The translations under genes were made by a program, and so were the position numbers. Positions 1 to 7,569 of a stretch of 63,520 nucleotides of DNA are shown in pieces. Source of the DNA: an uncultured Lachnospiraceae bacterium (GTDB taxonomy: Bacteria > Bacillota > Clostridia > Lachnospirales > Lachnospiraceae). How positions within the stretch are numbered: the stretch's first letter is position 1; each line of letters starts with the position of its first letter. The stretch is from positions 1 to 63,520 of the forward strand of contig CANQCY010000008.1 of the NCBI GenBank assembly GCA_947591245.1, read 5' to 3'. The notes beneath the pieces are model-generated. The model saw only the letters and a list, made by a program, of their open reading frames with translations, did no database searches and was not told the origin of the DNA.

Positions 1-76
1 ATAACATTAGCGTAGTGTTTTTGCATTTTTTCTTTTTGGACAAAACATTGCTTAGAAAAAAATGGGGAAACTCAAA

Positions 77-97
77 ATCATCATTATTAATGATGAT
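77..97. promoter_or_regulatory. 21-bp perfect palindrome upstream of uppP
   Basis: Two 10-base arms, ATCATCATTA and TAATGATGAT, flank one central T. The palindrome ends three bases before the -35 hexamer of the uppP promoter, where a dimeric regulator could sit. AT-rich sequence makes chance palindromes more likely, but ten paired bases per arm is long. The binding protein is unknown. Confidence 0.45.
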
Positions 98-100
98 AAC

Positions 101-129
101 TTGTTTTGAAGCGAAATATGTGATAAAAT
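101..129 (+). promoter_or_regulatory. Promoter for uppP
   Basis: TTGTTT and TAAAAT hexamers are separated by 17 bases, as expected for the main vegetative sigma factor, about 40 bases before the uppP start. The 76 bases at the left edge of the window before the palindrome hold no gene or signal that I can support. Confidence 0.5.
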
Positions 130-172
130 AATTGGCAGCAAAATATAACAGGCAAAAGAAAGGAATCGGAAA

Positions 173-1027
173 ATGGGATTTACTGATATTTTAGTGGCGA
201 TTGTCCTCGGAATCGTGGAGGGTATCACGGAATGGCTCCCGGTGAGCAGTACCGGACATATGATTCTTGTCAATCAGTTTTTGGATTTTTCCAATAAAGA
301 TTTTTCGGAGATGTTTTTGGTCGTCGTGCAGCTTGGGGCGATCATGGCGGTTGTGCTTTTGTTTTGGGAGAGAATATTTCCATTTGATTTTCATCCCGAC
401 AAGGGCGGAAGCATAGTGAAAACGGATATCATGCAGATGTGGATCAAGATTATCATTGCGTGTCTCCCGGCTGCTGTTGTCGGCGTGTTGTTCGACGACG
501 TGATAGACGAGATGTTTTATAACCAGATTGTTGTGGCGGGCGCGCTGATCATTTACGGAGTTTTGTTTATTCTGGTGGAGAATTGGAATAAGGGGAGAAA
601 GCCGGAGATGAAATCTGTCAAGGATCTTACATATCAGACGGTGCTTATCATTGGTATTTTTCAGCTGCTGGCGGCGATCGTACCCGGTACGTCGAGGTCG
701 GGGGCGACGATCGTCGGGGCTCTTATAATCGGAGTGTCCCGCGGAGCGGCAGCAGAGTTTACATTTTATCTGGCGATTCCGGTCATGTTTGGCGCGAGCC
801 TTCTTAAAATCGTAAAAAGCGTGGCGGCAGGGCTGCAATACGGAGCGATTGAGATTGTGACGCTTTTGGCCGGCATGTTTGCGGCATTTGTGGTATCCCT
901 GCTGGTCATTAAATTTTTGATGGGTTATATCCGCAAGCATGACTTTAAAGCATTCGGGTATTATCGGATTGTTCTGGGAATACTGGTTCTTCTGTACTTC
1001 GGAATCAGCGGCGCGCCTGTGATCTAG
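173..1027 (+). CDS. uppP: Undecaprenyl-diphosphate phosphatase (BacA/UppP family)
   Basis: Membrane enzyme that removes a phosphate from undecaprenyl diphosphate, recycling the lipid carrier for peptidoglycan and wall polymers; extra activity gives bacitracin tolerance. The 284-residue length is normal for the family. The first signature carries E16, E20, S26 and H29 in EGITEWLPVSSTGH, and the second is PGTSRSG near residue 167. Several hydrophobic segments span the protein. The ATG follows AAAGGAATCGGAAA. It is monocistronic and convergent with the amidase gene, which ends 42 bases away. A promoter and a palindrome lie upstream. Recognition is firm; the physiological trigger is not known. 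Confidence 0.96.
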   Translation: MGFTDILVAIVLGIVEGITEWLPVSSTGHMILVNQFLDFSNKDFSEMFLVVVQLGAIMAVVLLFWERIFPFDFHPDKGGSIVKTDIMQMWIKIIIACLPAAVVGVLFDDVIDEMFYNQIVVAGALIIYGVLFILVENWNKGRKPEMKSVKDLTYQTVLIIGIFQLLAAIVPGTSRSGATIVGALIIGVSRGAAAEFTFYLAIPVMFGASLLKIVKSVAAGLQYGAIEIVTLLAGMFAAFVVSLLVIKFLMGYIRKHDFKAFGYYRIVLGILVLLYFGISGAPVI

Positions 1028-1069
1028 CGCCAATGCCGTGCTTTGTTTCGGTTTCGCCGCATCCTTCTA

Positions 1070-1642
1070 TCAGAGCTGCGGCAGCCCGAGGTAATTGAGC
1101 AGTCCGACATAAATGCCATAGGCAAACTGGTACTGCATCGTAGTGAGGAGCACGAAGTCTTCATAATTGGATATATAAGCGAGTTCAACTAAAACGGCGG
1201 GCATCCGCGTCCGCCGCAGGACATACAATGACGGCCGTACATACGTGCCGTTATTTTTTGTCCCTACCCGGCGCACAATTTCCTTTACGATATCCATACC
1301 CAGATAGTAAGAGGGGCTTCCTTCTGCATACACGTAGGATTCGGTGCCGTTAATCGCAGGATTCACATTGGCGTTTACATGGATGCTGATAAAATAGTCG
1401 GCGCCCCACGTATTTGCCATATCCACCCGCTCGCGCAGGCTGGAATTCGTGTCATAACCGAGAATTTCCGTCGGATTTTGGCGGGAGGTTGCTACCTGAA
1501 AGCGGTAGTCGGCAGCCAGAATGTCTGCCAGATAGGCGCCGACGATATAGGTGATGTCCTGCTCGCGGACGCCGAAGCCCTCTGCTCCGGCATTGAAGCC
1601 ATAGGGATTATGTCCCTGATCAACAAAAATCTTGATTGCCAT
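1070..1642 (-). CDS. N-acetylmuramoyl-L-alanine amidase (Amidase_3), no signal peptide
   Basis: Predicted zinc amidase cleaving the bond between N-acetylmuramic acid and L-alanine in peptidoglycan. The 190 residues are a bare catalytic domain: zinc ligands H11 (VDQGHN), E27 and H88 (SIHVNAN), and catalytic E153 (LVELAYISN). There is no signal peptide, membrane segment or wall-binding repeat, unlike most exported autolysins. The ATG has AAAGGA at good spacing. It is divergent from the spoVA genes, which makes a sporulation role (for example action after mother-cell lysis) possible, but a phage-derived or housekeeping origin cannot be excluded. The family is clear; the role is inference. Confidence 0.88.
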   Translation of the reverse strand: MAIKIFVDQGHNPYGFNAGAEGFGVREQDITYIVGAYLADILAADYRFQVATSRQNPTEILGYDTNSSLRERVDMANTWGADYFISIHVNANVNPAINGTESYVYAEGSPSYYLGMDIVKEIVRRVGTKNNGTYVRPSLYVLRRTRMPAVLVELAYISNYEDFVLLTTMQYQFAYGIYVGLLNYLGLPQL

Positions 1643-1669
1643 AATGTAGTTCCTTTATTTCTTTTTTAT

Positions 1670-1698
1670 ATTATATTCGCTTTACATTTCATTGTGAT
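1670..1698 (-). promoter_or_regulatory. Possible promoter for the amidase gene
   Basis: On the minus strand ATCACA and TATAAT are 17 bases apart, just upstream of the amidase start. The -10 is perfect but the -35 matches only four of six positions, so this is tentative. Confidence 0.3.
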
Positions 1699-1704
1699 TT
1701 TTGT

Positions 1705-1734
1705 GCATAAAACTTGCATATGTCGGAAATAGTA
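1705..1734 (+). promoter_or_regulatory. Candidate sigma-G-like promoter for spoVAA-AB-AC
   Basis: GCATA, 18 bases, then AATAGTA resembles the forespore sigma-G pattern (roughly GCATA and CATACTA), about 40 bases before the spoVAA start. In Bacillus subtilis the spoVA operon is sigma-G dependent, so the match is expected. It rests on short motifs in AT-rich DNA. Confidence 0.4.
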
Positions 1735-1774
1735 GGTATAAATCAACGAAAAAGAGCCAGAAATGAGGATTTAT

Positions 1775-2401
1775 ATGGAAGACATTCTTTATGTAAAGGC
1801 GGAGCAGAATGTTCCGGTTCAAAAGAGGGAGCTGAAGCTAAAGGATGTAGTGTCGCTTTACAGCGTCAATAAAACGATGGTGCAGAAGCTTGAGAAGGAG
1901 CCTTTTTATACGATACCGAAGAAGGGGCGGAAGCTCACCATGTTTACCATTACCAAGGTTTATGAGACGATTCATAAGGCGTATCCGCAGATCACGATTG
2001 AAAATCTGGGCGAAACGGATTTTATTATAGAATATGAAGGTGATAAGAAGCCGGGGAAAGCATGGGAATATGTGAAAGCGGCGCTTGTTGCGGCAGTTGT
2101 GTTTTTCGGCTCTGCATTTACGATTATGACATTTAATGAGGACGTAAATGTTTCCGGCGTATTTGAAAAAATTTATTTGATGGTTACGGGAAAAGTCCAT
2201 AGCGGCGCGGGCGTACTGGAGATCTCTTACGCTGTCGGGCTTCCAATCGGCATTCTCACGTTTTATAACCATTTTAAAAAGCGTGATATCAAAAATGATC
2301 CGACGCCGATTCAGGTGGAGATGCGTACGTATGAAGAGCAGATGAATAAAGCGATGCTGAAATCCGCTTCAAGAGAGGGGAAGACCATAGATGTTAATTG
2401 A
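1775..2401 (+). CDS. spoVAA: Stage V sporulation protein AA
   Basis: Component of the SpoVA set in the spore inner membrane, linked to dipicolinic acid uptake during sporulation and release at germination. The 208 residues have a soluble N-terminal half followed by two hydrophobic segments (about residues 97-115 and 143-160) and a charged C-terminal tail, the SpoVAA pattern. An ATG four codons upstream exists, but GAGGA lies five bases before the chosen ATG. The reading frame overlaps spoVAB by 11 bases, implying translational coupling. Known: SpoVAA is needed for DPA handling in Bacillus. Many Clostridia lack spoVAA and spoVAB, so their presence is informative. Confidence 0.85.
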   Translation: MEDILYVKAEQNVPVQKRELKLKDVVSLYSVNKTMVQKLEKEPFYTIPKKGRKLTMFTITKVYETIHKAYPQITIENLGETDFIIEYEGDKKPGKAWEYVKAALVAAVVFFGSAFTIMTFNEDVNVSGVFEKIYLMVTGKVHSGAGVLEISYAVGLPIGILTFYNHFKKRDIKNDPTPIQVEMRTYEEQMNKAMLKSASREGKTIDVN

Positions 2402-2804
2402 GGCAATCGGGCTCTGTTTCCTCGGGCTTTGTTTTGGGGTGACTGTGTCAGCGGGCATCTTTGCATTTATAACGATGTTAGATATTGTTCCGCGGCTGGC
2501 TCACCGGACGGGAACGGCGCCTCACTTGTACGGTTTTGAAAATGCAATTATTGCGGGAGGAACATTTGGTAATATTTTAAGCCTTTTTATCAGAAATTTT
2601 CCGGTTACGCAGGCGGGACTTGCAATATTCGGCGTCTTTTCCGGCGTGTTCATCGGCTGTCTTGCGATGGCGCTCGCAGAGAGCCTGCGGGTAATCCCGA
2701 TCTTTGTAAAGAGGCTGAAAATGCGGAAAGGACTGCCCGCGGTACTCCTTGCCATTGCCCTTGGAAAACTGGTTGGAACCACGCTGCAGTATTTTTATAA
2801 ATAA
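2391..2804 (+). CDS. spoVAB: Stage V sporulation protein AB
   Basis: Small integral membrane protein of the SpoVA group, 137 residues with four hydrophobic segments and a short basic loop (VKRLKMRKG) before the last. Its start lies inside the end of spoVAA with AGAGGGGA ahead of it, so it is probably co-translated. The closest recognisable family is SpoVAB from position in the operon, size and the LDIVPRLAHRTGT region. Its individual function is poorly understood even in Bacillus. Confidence 0.82.
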   Translation: MLIEAIGLCFLGLCFGVTVSAGIFAFITMLDIVPRLAHRTGTAPHLYGFENAIIAGGTFGNILSLFIRNFPVTQAGLAIFGVFSGVFIGCLAMALAESLRVIPIFVKRLKMRKGLPAVLLAIALGKLVGTTLQYFYK

Positions 2805-2836
2805 AAGATATAAATCAAATCGAAAGGATGAGGCAT

Positions 2837-3340
2837 ATGAATAGTAATGACAAAACGGATATTAGTGAAGTGCTGTACGAAAGCGTTCCCGAGGAGAGAA
2901 ACAATAAATACAATGACTATGTGGATGAAAACACCCCCAAAGTCAGCTGGATGTGGAATCTTTGCAAGGCATTTCTGGTGGGAGGGATCATATGCATGCT
3001 GGGACAGGGGCTCATGAATCTTTATATGTATCTGGGGCTGGATAAGGAAACGGCTGCGTTGTACAACACTCTTTCCCTTATTTTGCTCAGCGTGCTGCTG
3101 ACCGGAATGAACATCTATCCTAAAATCGCAAACTTTGCCGGGGCGGGAACGCTCGTGCCGATCACGGGATTTGCAAACAGCGTGGCGGCGCCCGCGATTG
3201 AGTTTAAGAAAGAGGGCTGGGTGTTCGGCGTAGGCAGCAAGATCTTCACGATAGCCGGGCCGGTCATTCTTTATGGCATTGTGACAAGCTGGCTCCTCGG
3301 CTTGATTTACTGGGCGGGCTCTTGGATCGGATGGTGGTGA
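2837..3340 (+). CDS. spoVAC: Stage V sporulation protein AC
   Basis: Membrane protein of the dipicolinic acid channel; in Bacillus SpoVAC behaves as a mechanosensitive channel. The protein has 167 residues. Recognised by the CKAFLVGGIICMLGQG segment, FAGAGTLVPITGFANS and the FKKEGWVFGVGSKIF region, all typical of SpoVAC rather than its paralogue SpoVAE. An ATG three codons earlier is possible, but AAAGGA is spaced eight bases from the chosen ATG. A terminator follows after 39 bases, so the usual partners spoVAD (DPA-binding) and spoVAE do not follow here. Confidence 0.92.
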   Translation: MNSNDKTDISEVLYESVPEERNNKYNDYVDENTPKVSWMWNLCKAFLVGGIICMLGQGLMNLYMYLGLDKETAALYNTLSLILLSVLLTGMNIYPKIANFAGAGTLVPITGFANSVAAPAIEFKKEGWVFGVGSKIFTIAGPVILYGIVTSWLLGLIYWAGSWIGWW

Positions 3341-3379
3341 ATGCAGCGACGGCATTTCTTTTTCGATAAATTATCATTG

Positions 3380-3426
3380 GAGCAATCGCTTATTACCATA
3401 AATTATTAAGCGATTGCTCTAATTTT
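3380..3426 (+). terminator. Terminator after spoVAC
   Basis: A perfect 13-bp stem (GAGCAATCGCTTA with its complement), a 14-base loop, then TAATTTTA. It closes the three-gene spoVA unit and separates it from the next promoter. Confidence 0.8.
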
Positions 3427-3429
3427 AGA

Positions 3430-3458
3430 TTGAGAAATGTTTCCAAATCGTGTATAAT
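3430..3458 (+). promoter_or_regulatory. Promoter for the NeuA-like gene
   Basis: TTGAGA and a perfect TATAAT separated by 17 bases, starting just after the preceding terminator and 38 bases before the next start codon. Confidence 0.75.
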
Positions 3459-3496
3459 ATATTATATACGATATTCAGGCGAAATGGAGGAAGGTT

Positions 3497-4222
3497 ATGA
3501 TTGATAAGGAAAAGGTTCTCGCAATTATACCCGCCCGCGGGGGAAGCAAGAGGATTCCCAGAAAAAACTTAAAGGCGATTTCGGGGAAGCCAATGATCCT
3601 CTATACGATCGAGGCGGCGAGGGAGTGCAAATATATAGATAAAGTCGTTGTCTCTACAGATGATGAGGAAATTGCCTCGATTTCCATGAAGGCGCAGGCG
3701 ATCGTACCGTTTCGGCGACCGGACGAGCTGTCAACGGATGACGCCGGATTGCTGGGCGTAGTTCTGCATGCGATTGATTTTTATGCGCAGAAGGGTGAGA
3801 GATACGATATAATTGTCATTTTGCCGCCGTCCAGTCCGCTGAGGACGGAAGAGGATATCCGCCGCGCGCTTGAGTATTTTGTGAAAAAAGAAGAGCAGTC
3901 GCTCGTATCGCTCTCGGAGGTATGCGAACATCCGGAGGATATGCGGCAGTTTAAGGAAAATGCGACGCTGGAATGCGTGCTTGATCCGGAAAAATTAAAA
4001 AGCGGAAAGACGAATAACCGCCTCTATAAGATTAATCGGGCGATATACATAAATCGGGCGGTGGAGCTGGATGAAAATACGAATCTGGATGACAATGTAC
4101 TTGGATTTGTGCTGAAAAAAGAGCACGGTCTTGATATTAAAGAGCCGGAAGACGTAGTGGTGGCGGATTATTATCTGTCGCAGGACTGCAATGCCGAGTA
4201 TCTTTCATTCATTGTGTATTAA
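3497..4222 (+). CDS. Acylneuraminate cytidylyltransferase family (NeuA/PseF-like)
   Basis: Predicted to activate a nine-carbon acidic sugar (sialic, legionaminic or pseudaminic acid) with CTP, giving the CMP-sugar for surface glycans. The N-terminus has the nucleotide-binding IPARGGSKRIPRKN signature (residues 11-24), followed by STDDEEIA and LPPSSPLRT, all typical of this fold. Length 241 is normal. SD GGAGG precedes the ATG. It has its own promoter and terminator and no sugar-synthesis genes (neuB, neuC, pse) nearby, so the substrate cannot be inferred. A relative acting on a different sugar is the main alternative. Confidence 0.88.
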   Translation: MIDKEKVLAIIPARGGSKRIPRKNLKAISGKPMILYTIEAARECKYIDKVVVSTDDEEIASISMKAQAIVPFRRPDELSTDDAGLLGVVLHAIDFYAQKGERYDIIVILPPSSPLRTEEDIRRALEYFVKKEEQSLVSLSEVCEHPEDMRQFKENATLECVLDPEKLKSGKTNNRLYKINRAIYINRAVELDENTNLDDNVLGFVLKKEHGLDIKEPEDVVVADYYLSQDCNAEYLSFIVY

Positions 4223-4240
4223 ACGGAACAGAAAAAAACA

Positions 4241-4280
4241 AAACGGTTCAAATATCGGAATTTGAACCGTTTTATTTTTT
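4241..4280. terminator. Bidirectional terminator between neuA-like gene and csp
   Basis: A perfect 13-bp stem (AAACGGTTCAAAT and complement) with a 6-base loop, TATTTTTT on the plus side and a long T tract read from the minus strand. It can end both convergent transcripts. Confidence 0.9.
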
Positions 4281-4353
4281 GCCTGTGTTACAACCACATT
4301 GTAATTCTTAACTTTTACATATATTTATATAAAAATTAGTCCATTAAATTCGA

Positions 4354-4551
4354 TTATAACTTAGTAACGTTTGCTGCCTGAGGGCCTTTCTCGCCGTTGA
4401 CAACTTCAAATTCTACCTCATCGCCTTCGTCAAGGACTTTAAAGCCGTCCATCTGCAGAGCGGAAAAATGAACGAATACGTCGTTGCCCGTCTCGTCAGA
4501 AATGAATCCGAACCCTTTTTTTGCATTAAACCATTTTACTGTACCTTTCAT
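4354..4551 (-). CDS. Cold-shock protein (CspA family)
   Basis: Single-stranded nucleic-acid-binding protein that acts as an RNA chaperone. The 65 residues form one cold-shock domain with RNP1 (KGFGFI) and RNP2 (VFVHFSA). The start is fixed by AGGAGG seven bases before the ATG, so an 18-residue upstream extension in the same frame is not used. Its promoter is divergent from that of asd and leaves a short 5' leader. Family assignment is firm; cold induction cannot be told from sequence. Confidence 0.96.
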   Translation of the reverse strand: MKGTVKWFNAKKGFGFISDETGNDVFVHFSALQMDGFKVLDEGDEVEFEVVNGEKGPQAANVTKL

Positions 4552-4586
4552 GCTGTTGCCTCCTAATAAAATATTAATACTAAATA

Positions 4587-4615
4587 ACAATACCACAGAT
4601 GGCAATAAAAGTCAA
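4587..4615 (-). promoter_or_regulatory. Promoter for the cold-shock gene
   Basis: On the minus strand TTGACT and TATTGT are 17 bases apart, about 36 bases upstream of the start codon. Confidence 0.6.
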
Positions 4616-4630
4616 AGGTTTTTTATAAGC

Positions 4631-4659
4631 TTGAAATCTGCGGCTATATGTAGTATGAT
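4631..4659 (+). promoter_or_regulatory. Promoter for asd and perhaps the pyr run
   Basis: TTGAAA and TATGAT separated by 17 bases, 33 bases before the asd start. No convincing terminator was seen between asd and tex, so this may drive pyrimidine genes too; no PyrR-type attenuator was recognised. Confidence 0.6.
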
Positions 4660-4692
4660 AAGAATGATTATGTAAGTAGAACGGAGGAAAAT

Positions 4693-5781
4693 ATGAGCGA
4701 TAAGTTAAAAGCAGGTATCTTAGGCGGTACCGGAATGGTAGGACAGAGGTTTATTTCGTTATTGGAGAATCACCCATGGTTTGAGGTGACTGCGATCGCA
4801 GCAAGCCCGAGGAGCGAGGGAAAGACATATGAAGAAGCAGTCGGCGGGCGGTGGAAAATGCAGACCCCGATGCCGGAGGCCGTAAAGAAGATTGTCGTGC
4901 AGAATGTAAATGACGTGGAGCGGATGAGCAACTGTGTAGATTTTGTATTCAGCGCTGTGGATATGACGAAAGAGGAAATACGCGAAATCGAAGAGGCTTA
5001 TGCAAAGACGGAGACTCCGGTCGTTTCTAACAACAGTGCGCACCGCTGGACGCCGGATGTGCCGATGGTCGTTCCCGAGATCAATCCGGAGCATCTGGAA
5101 ATAATTGAAAGCCAGAAAAAGCGCCTTGGAACGACGAAAGGATTTATCGTTGTGAAACCGAACTGCTCGATTCAGAGCTATACGCCGGCGCTGGCAGCAT
5201 GGAAAAAGTTTGAGCCGACGCTTGTGGCGGCAACGACGTATCAAGCTATTTCCGGAGCGGGAAAGACCTTTAAGGACTGGCCGGAGATGGAGCATAATAT
5301 TATTCCGTATATTGGCGGAGAAGAGGAAAAAAGCGAGCAGGAGCCGCTGCGTTTATTGGGAAAAGCGGTGGACGGGAAGATCGTGAAGGCGGAAAAACCG
5401 CTTATCACCTGCCAGTGCATTCGCGTTCCCGTACTGGACGGACATACTGCCGCTGTGTTTGTGAATTTTGATAAAAAGCCGGCGAAGGAAGAATTGATTC
5501 AGGCGCTTAAAGATTTTAAGGGGCTGCCCCAGGAATTAGAGCTTCCGAGCGCGCCGAAGCAGTTTATACAATACTGCGAGGAAGACGACCGTCCGCAGGT
5601 TGCTCTTGATGTAAACTATGAAAATGGTTTCGGCGTGAGCATTGGGCGGCTTCGCGAGGATGCTTATTTTGACTGGAAGTTTGTGGGATTGTCGCATAAT
5701 ACCGTGCGCGGCGCGGCGGGCGGTGCAGTTTTGATCGCGGAGCTTCTGAAAGCGCAGGGTTATATTGCAAAAAAAGAGTGA
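4693..5781 (+). CDS. asd: Aspartate-semialdehyde dehydrogenase
   Basis: Converts L-aspartyl-4-phosphate to aspartate semialdehyde with NADPH, the branch point to lysine/diaminopimelate, threonine and methionine. The N-terminus has the Rossmann motif GILGGTGMVGQRF; the catalytic cysteine is C158 in KPNCSIQ, and SGAGKTF follows. The NCSI form and 362-residue length fit the archaeal/fungal-type Asd branch found in many Clostridia. SD ACGGAGG precedes the ATG. Only 14 bases separate it from the Nudix gene, suggesting co-transcription with pyrimidine genes, whose pathway also starts from aspartate. Confidence 0.95.
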   Translation: MSDKLKAGILGGTGMVGQRFISLLENHPWFEVTAIAASPRSEGKTYEEAVGGRWKMQTPMPEAVKKIVVQNVNDVERMSNCVDFVFSAVDMTKEEIREIEEAYAKTETPVVSNNSAHRWTPDVPMVVPEINPEHLEIIESQKKRLGTTKGFIVVKPNCSIQSYTPALAAWKKFEPTLVAATTYQAISGAGKTFKDWPEMEHNIIPYIGGEEEKSEQEPLRLLGKAVDGKIVKAEKPLITCQCIRVPVLDGHTAAVFVNFDKKPAKEELIQALKDFKGLPQELELPSAPKQFIQYCEEDDRPQVALDVNYENGFGVSIGRLREDAYFDWKFVGLSHNTVRGAAGGAVLIAELLKAQGYIAKKE

Positions 5782-5795
5782 AGGGGGAAATCGGC

Positions 5796-6251
5796 ATGGA
5801 TAAGTACCGCATACTGATTAAAGGGATCGTCAGGTCGCACGAAAAGTTTCTCGTTGTGGAAAAATGGTATGACGACCGGATTTTCGACCCGTATCAGTGG
5901 GAGTTCATCAACGGCGTAATGGGATTTGGCGAAACGCCTGAGAAGGCAGTGCGGCGAATCGTAGAGGAAAAAACGGGCGTTTCTGTTCTTGTAGACCGTC
6001 CTCTTTATACGTGGGGATTTACGGCGGGAGAGACATGCACCGTGGGAATCGCCTTTGAGTGTTCCGCGCAGACCGAGACTGTCGTTCTGGCAGAAGACCT
6101 GAATAATTATAAGTGGGTTTCGCGCGAAGAGCTGGACAATGTCATTACAAACAAGGCGGAGCGCGAAGATATTGAAAAGGTCGGACTTACGAGCAGCTTT
6201 GATCTGGACGACTTCGGAAAGGTGGATCTGTTTATTGAATCTATGGATTAA
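5796..6251 (+). CDS. Nudix-domain protein with a degenerate Nudix box
   Basis: A 151-residue Nudix fold. The box reads GVMGFGETPEKAV then RRIVEEKTGV. Against GX5EX7REUXEEXGU, the glutamate after the arginine is Ile and the second of the EE pair is Lys, so two metal-binding glutamates are missing. This suggests weak, altered or no hydrolase activity, perhaps a ligand-binding role. An in-frame GTG lies six codons upstream, but AGGGGGAA is well placed for the chosen ATG. It is tightly packed between asd and pyrC, overlapping pyrC by 17 bases, so it is probably expressed with pyrimidine synthesis. The substrate is unknown. Confidence 0.82.
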   Translation: MDKYRILIKGIVRSHEKFLVVEKWYDDRIFDPYQWEFINGVMGFGETPEKAVRRIVEEKTGVSVLVDRPLYTWGFTAGETCTVGIAFECSAQTETVVLAEDLNNYKWVSREELDNVITNKAEREDIEKVGLTSSFDLDDFGKVDLFIESMD

Positions 6252-7533
6252 GGGCGGGCGTTTGCTGGATCCGGCTGCCGGATGGGATGGAATCTGTGAT
6301 TTATTCGTCTCGAACGGCGTCGTCGTGTCAGCCGGCAGTCTGCCAGAAGGCGAGAAACAGCGTTTTTTCGACGCCGGCGTTACGGAAATTGATGCGTCGG
6401 GCAAATGTGTGATGCCCGGCTTTGTCGATCTGCATGTCCATCTGCGCGAGCCCGGCTTTGAGTATAAGGAGACGATTCGGACGGGGACAATGGCGGCGGC
6501 AAAAGGCGGATTTACAGCGGTCTGCCCAATGCCGAATACGAATCCGGCCACGGACTGCCCGGAGATGATTCGCCGGGTTCTTGCGATTGCGGAAAAGGAC
6601 AGCCCGATTCGGGTCTATCCGGTTGGAGCAATAACTCTTGGCCAGCGGGGCGAACAAATGACGGACATCGAGGGCATGGTAAAAGCGGGCGCAAAGGCGC
6701 TCAGCGAGGATGGAAAAAGCGTCATGGATTCCGGCGTCTACCGAGAGGCGATGAAGGAAGCGGCGAGGCTTTCGGTACCGGTTCTGGCACACTGCGAGGA
6801 TAAAAACCTTGCGGGAAGAGGGGCTTTGAATGCCGGAAAAAAGGCAGAGGAGCTTGGAGTCGAGGGAATTACGAATGCGGTGGAAGATATCATTGTGGCG
6901 CGGGATATCCTTTTAGCAAAGGAAACGGGAGCCCGCCTGCATTTATGCCATTGTTCGACGAGAGGCAGCGTCGGCATGATTCGGTCGGCAAAGGAGGAAG
7001 GCATTCCGGTGAGCGGCGAGGCGTGTCCGCACCACTTTACGCTTACAGATGAGGATATTTTATCGAATGATGCCAATTATAAAATGAATCCGCCCCTGCG
7101 CAGTGCGGCTGATGCGGATGCGCTCAGACGGGGACTTGCCGAAGGCGTGATCGACGCCATTTCTACTGACCATGCCCCTCATGGCAGGGAAGAGAAGGAA
7201 GCGCCGATCGCAGAGGCGCCGTTTGGCATCGTCGGATCGGAGACGGTCTTTTCGCTGGCGGTGACAGAGCTTGTCAAAACGGGGATTTTGAGTCCGTTGC
7301 AGCTTGTGGAGAAAATGAGTACAAATCCGTGCCGCATATTAGGAGTACGGGGCGGGTCGCTTCAGCCGGGCATGCCGGCGGACATCACGATTGCAGATTT
7401 TGAAGAAAAATATGCGATAGATAAAAATAACTTTGTTTCTAAGGGGAGAAACACGCCATTTGACGGACGGGAAGTATATGGTGCGATTGAGTATACGATT
7501 GTGTCCGGGAAGGTTGCGTATCCGTTTAGATAG
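6235..7533 (+). CDS. pyrC: Dihydroorotase
   Basis: Zinc amidohydrolase closing carbamoyl-aspartate to dihydroorotate in de novo pyrimidine synthesis. Metal and substrate motifs are all present: DLHVHLREPG, MPNTNP, AHCEDK, HLCHCS and STDHAPHG. No ATG fits the expected N-terminus; a TTG (giving MNLWIKGGRLLDP, 432 residues, normal for class I) has GGAAAGGTGG upstream and overlaps the Nudix gene, implying coupled translation. No pyrB, pyrI or carAB is in the window, so earlier steps are encoded elsewhere. The start is inferred. Confidence 0.95.
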   Translation: MNLWIKGGRLLDPAAGWDGICDLFVSNGVVVSAGSLPEGEKQRFFDAGVTEIDASGKCVMPGFVDLHVHLREPGFEYKETIRTGTMAAAKGGFTAVCPMPNTNPATDCPEMIRRVLAIAEKDSPIRVYPVGAITLGQRGEQMTDIEGMVKAGAKALSEDGKSVMDSGVYREAMKEAARLSVPVLAHCEDKNLAGRGALNAGKKAEELGVEGITNAVEDIIVARDILLAKETGARLHLCHCSTRGSVGMIRSAKEEGIPVSGEACPHHFTLTDEDILSNDANYKMNPPLRSAADADALRRGLAEGVIDAISTDHAPHGREEKEAPIAEAPFGIVGSETVFSLAVTELVKTGILSPLQLVEKMSTNPCRILGVRGGSLQPGMPADITIADFEEKYAIDKNNFVSKGRNTPFDGREVYGAIEYTIVSGKVAYPFR

Positions 7534-7569
7534 ATGTAACAACAATTAGGAAGAGAAAGGAGTATGCGG

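Noticed and set aside
191-1033. Long minus-strand frame over uppP
   Set aside because: Antisense shadow of a clear membrane enzyme; His/Arg-rich composition and no SD site.
4660-4692. PyrR-type attenuator controlling the pyr run
   Set aside because: No conserved binding loop or anti-terminator pairing was seen in the asd leader or in the gaps between pyr genes.
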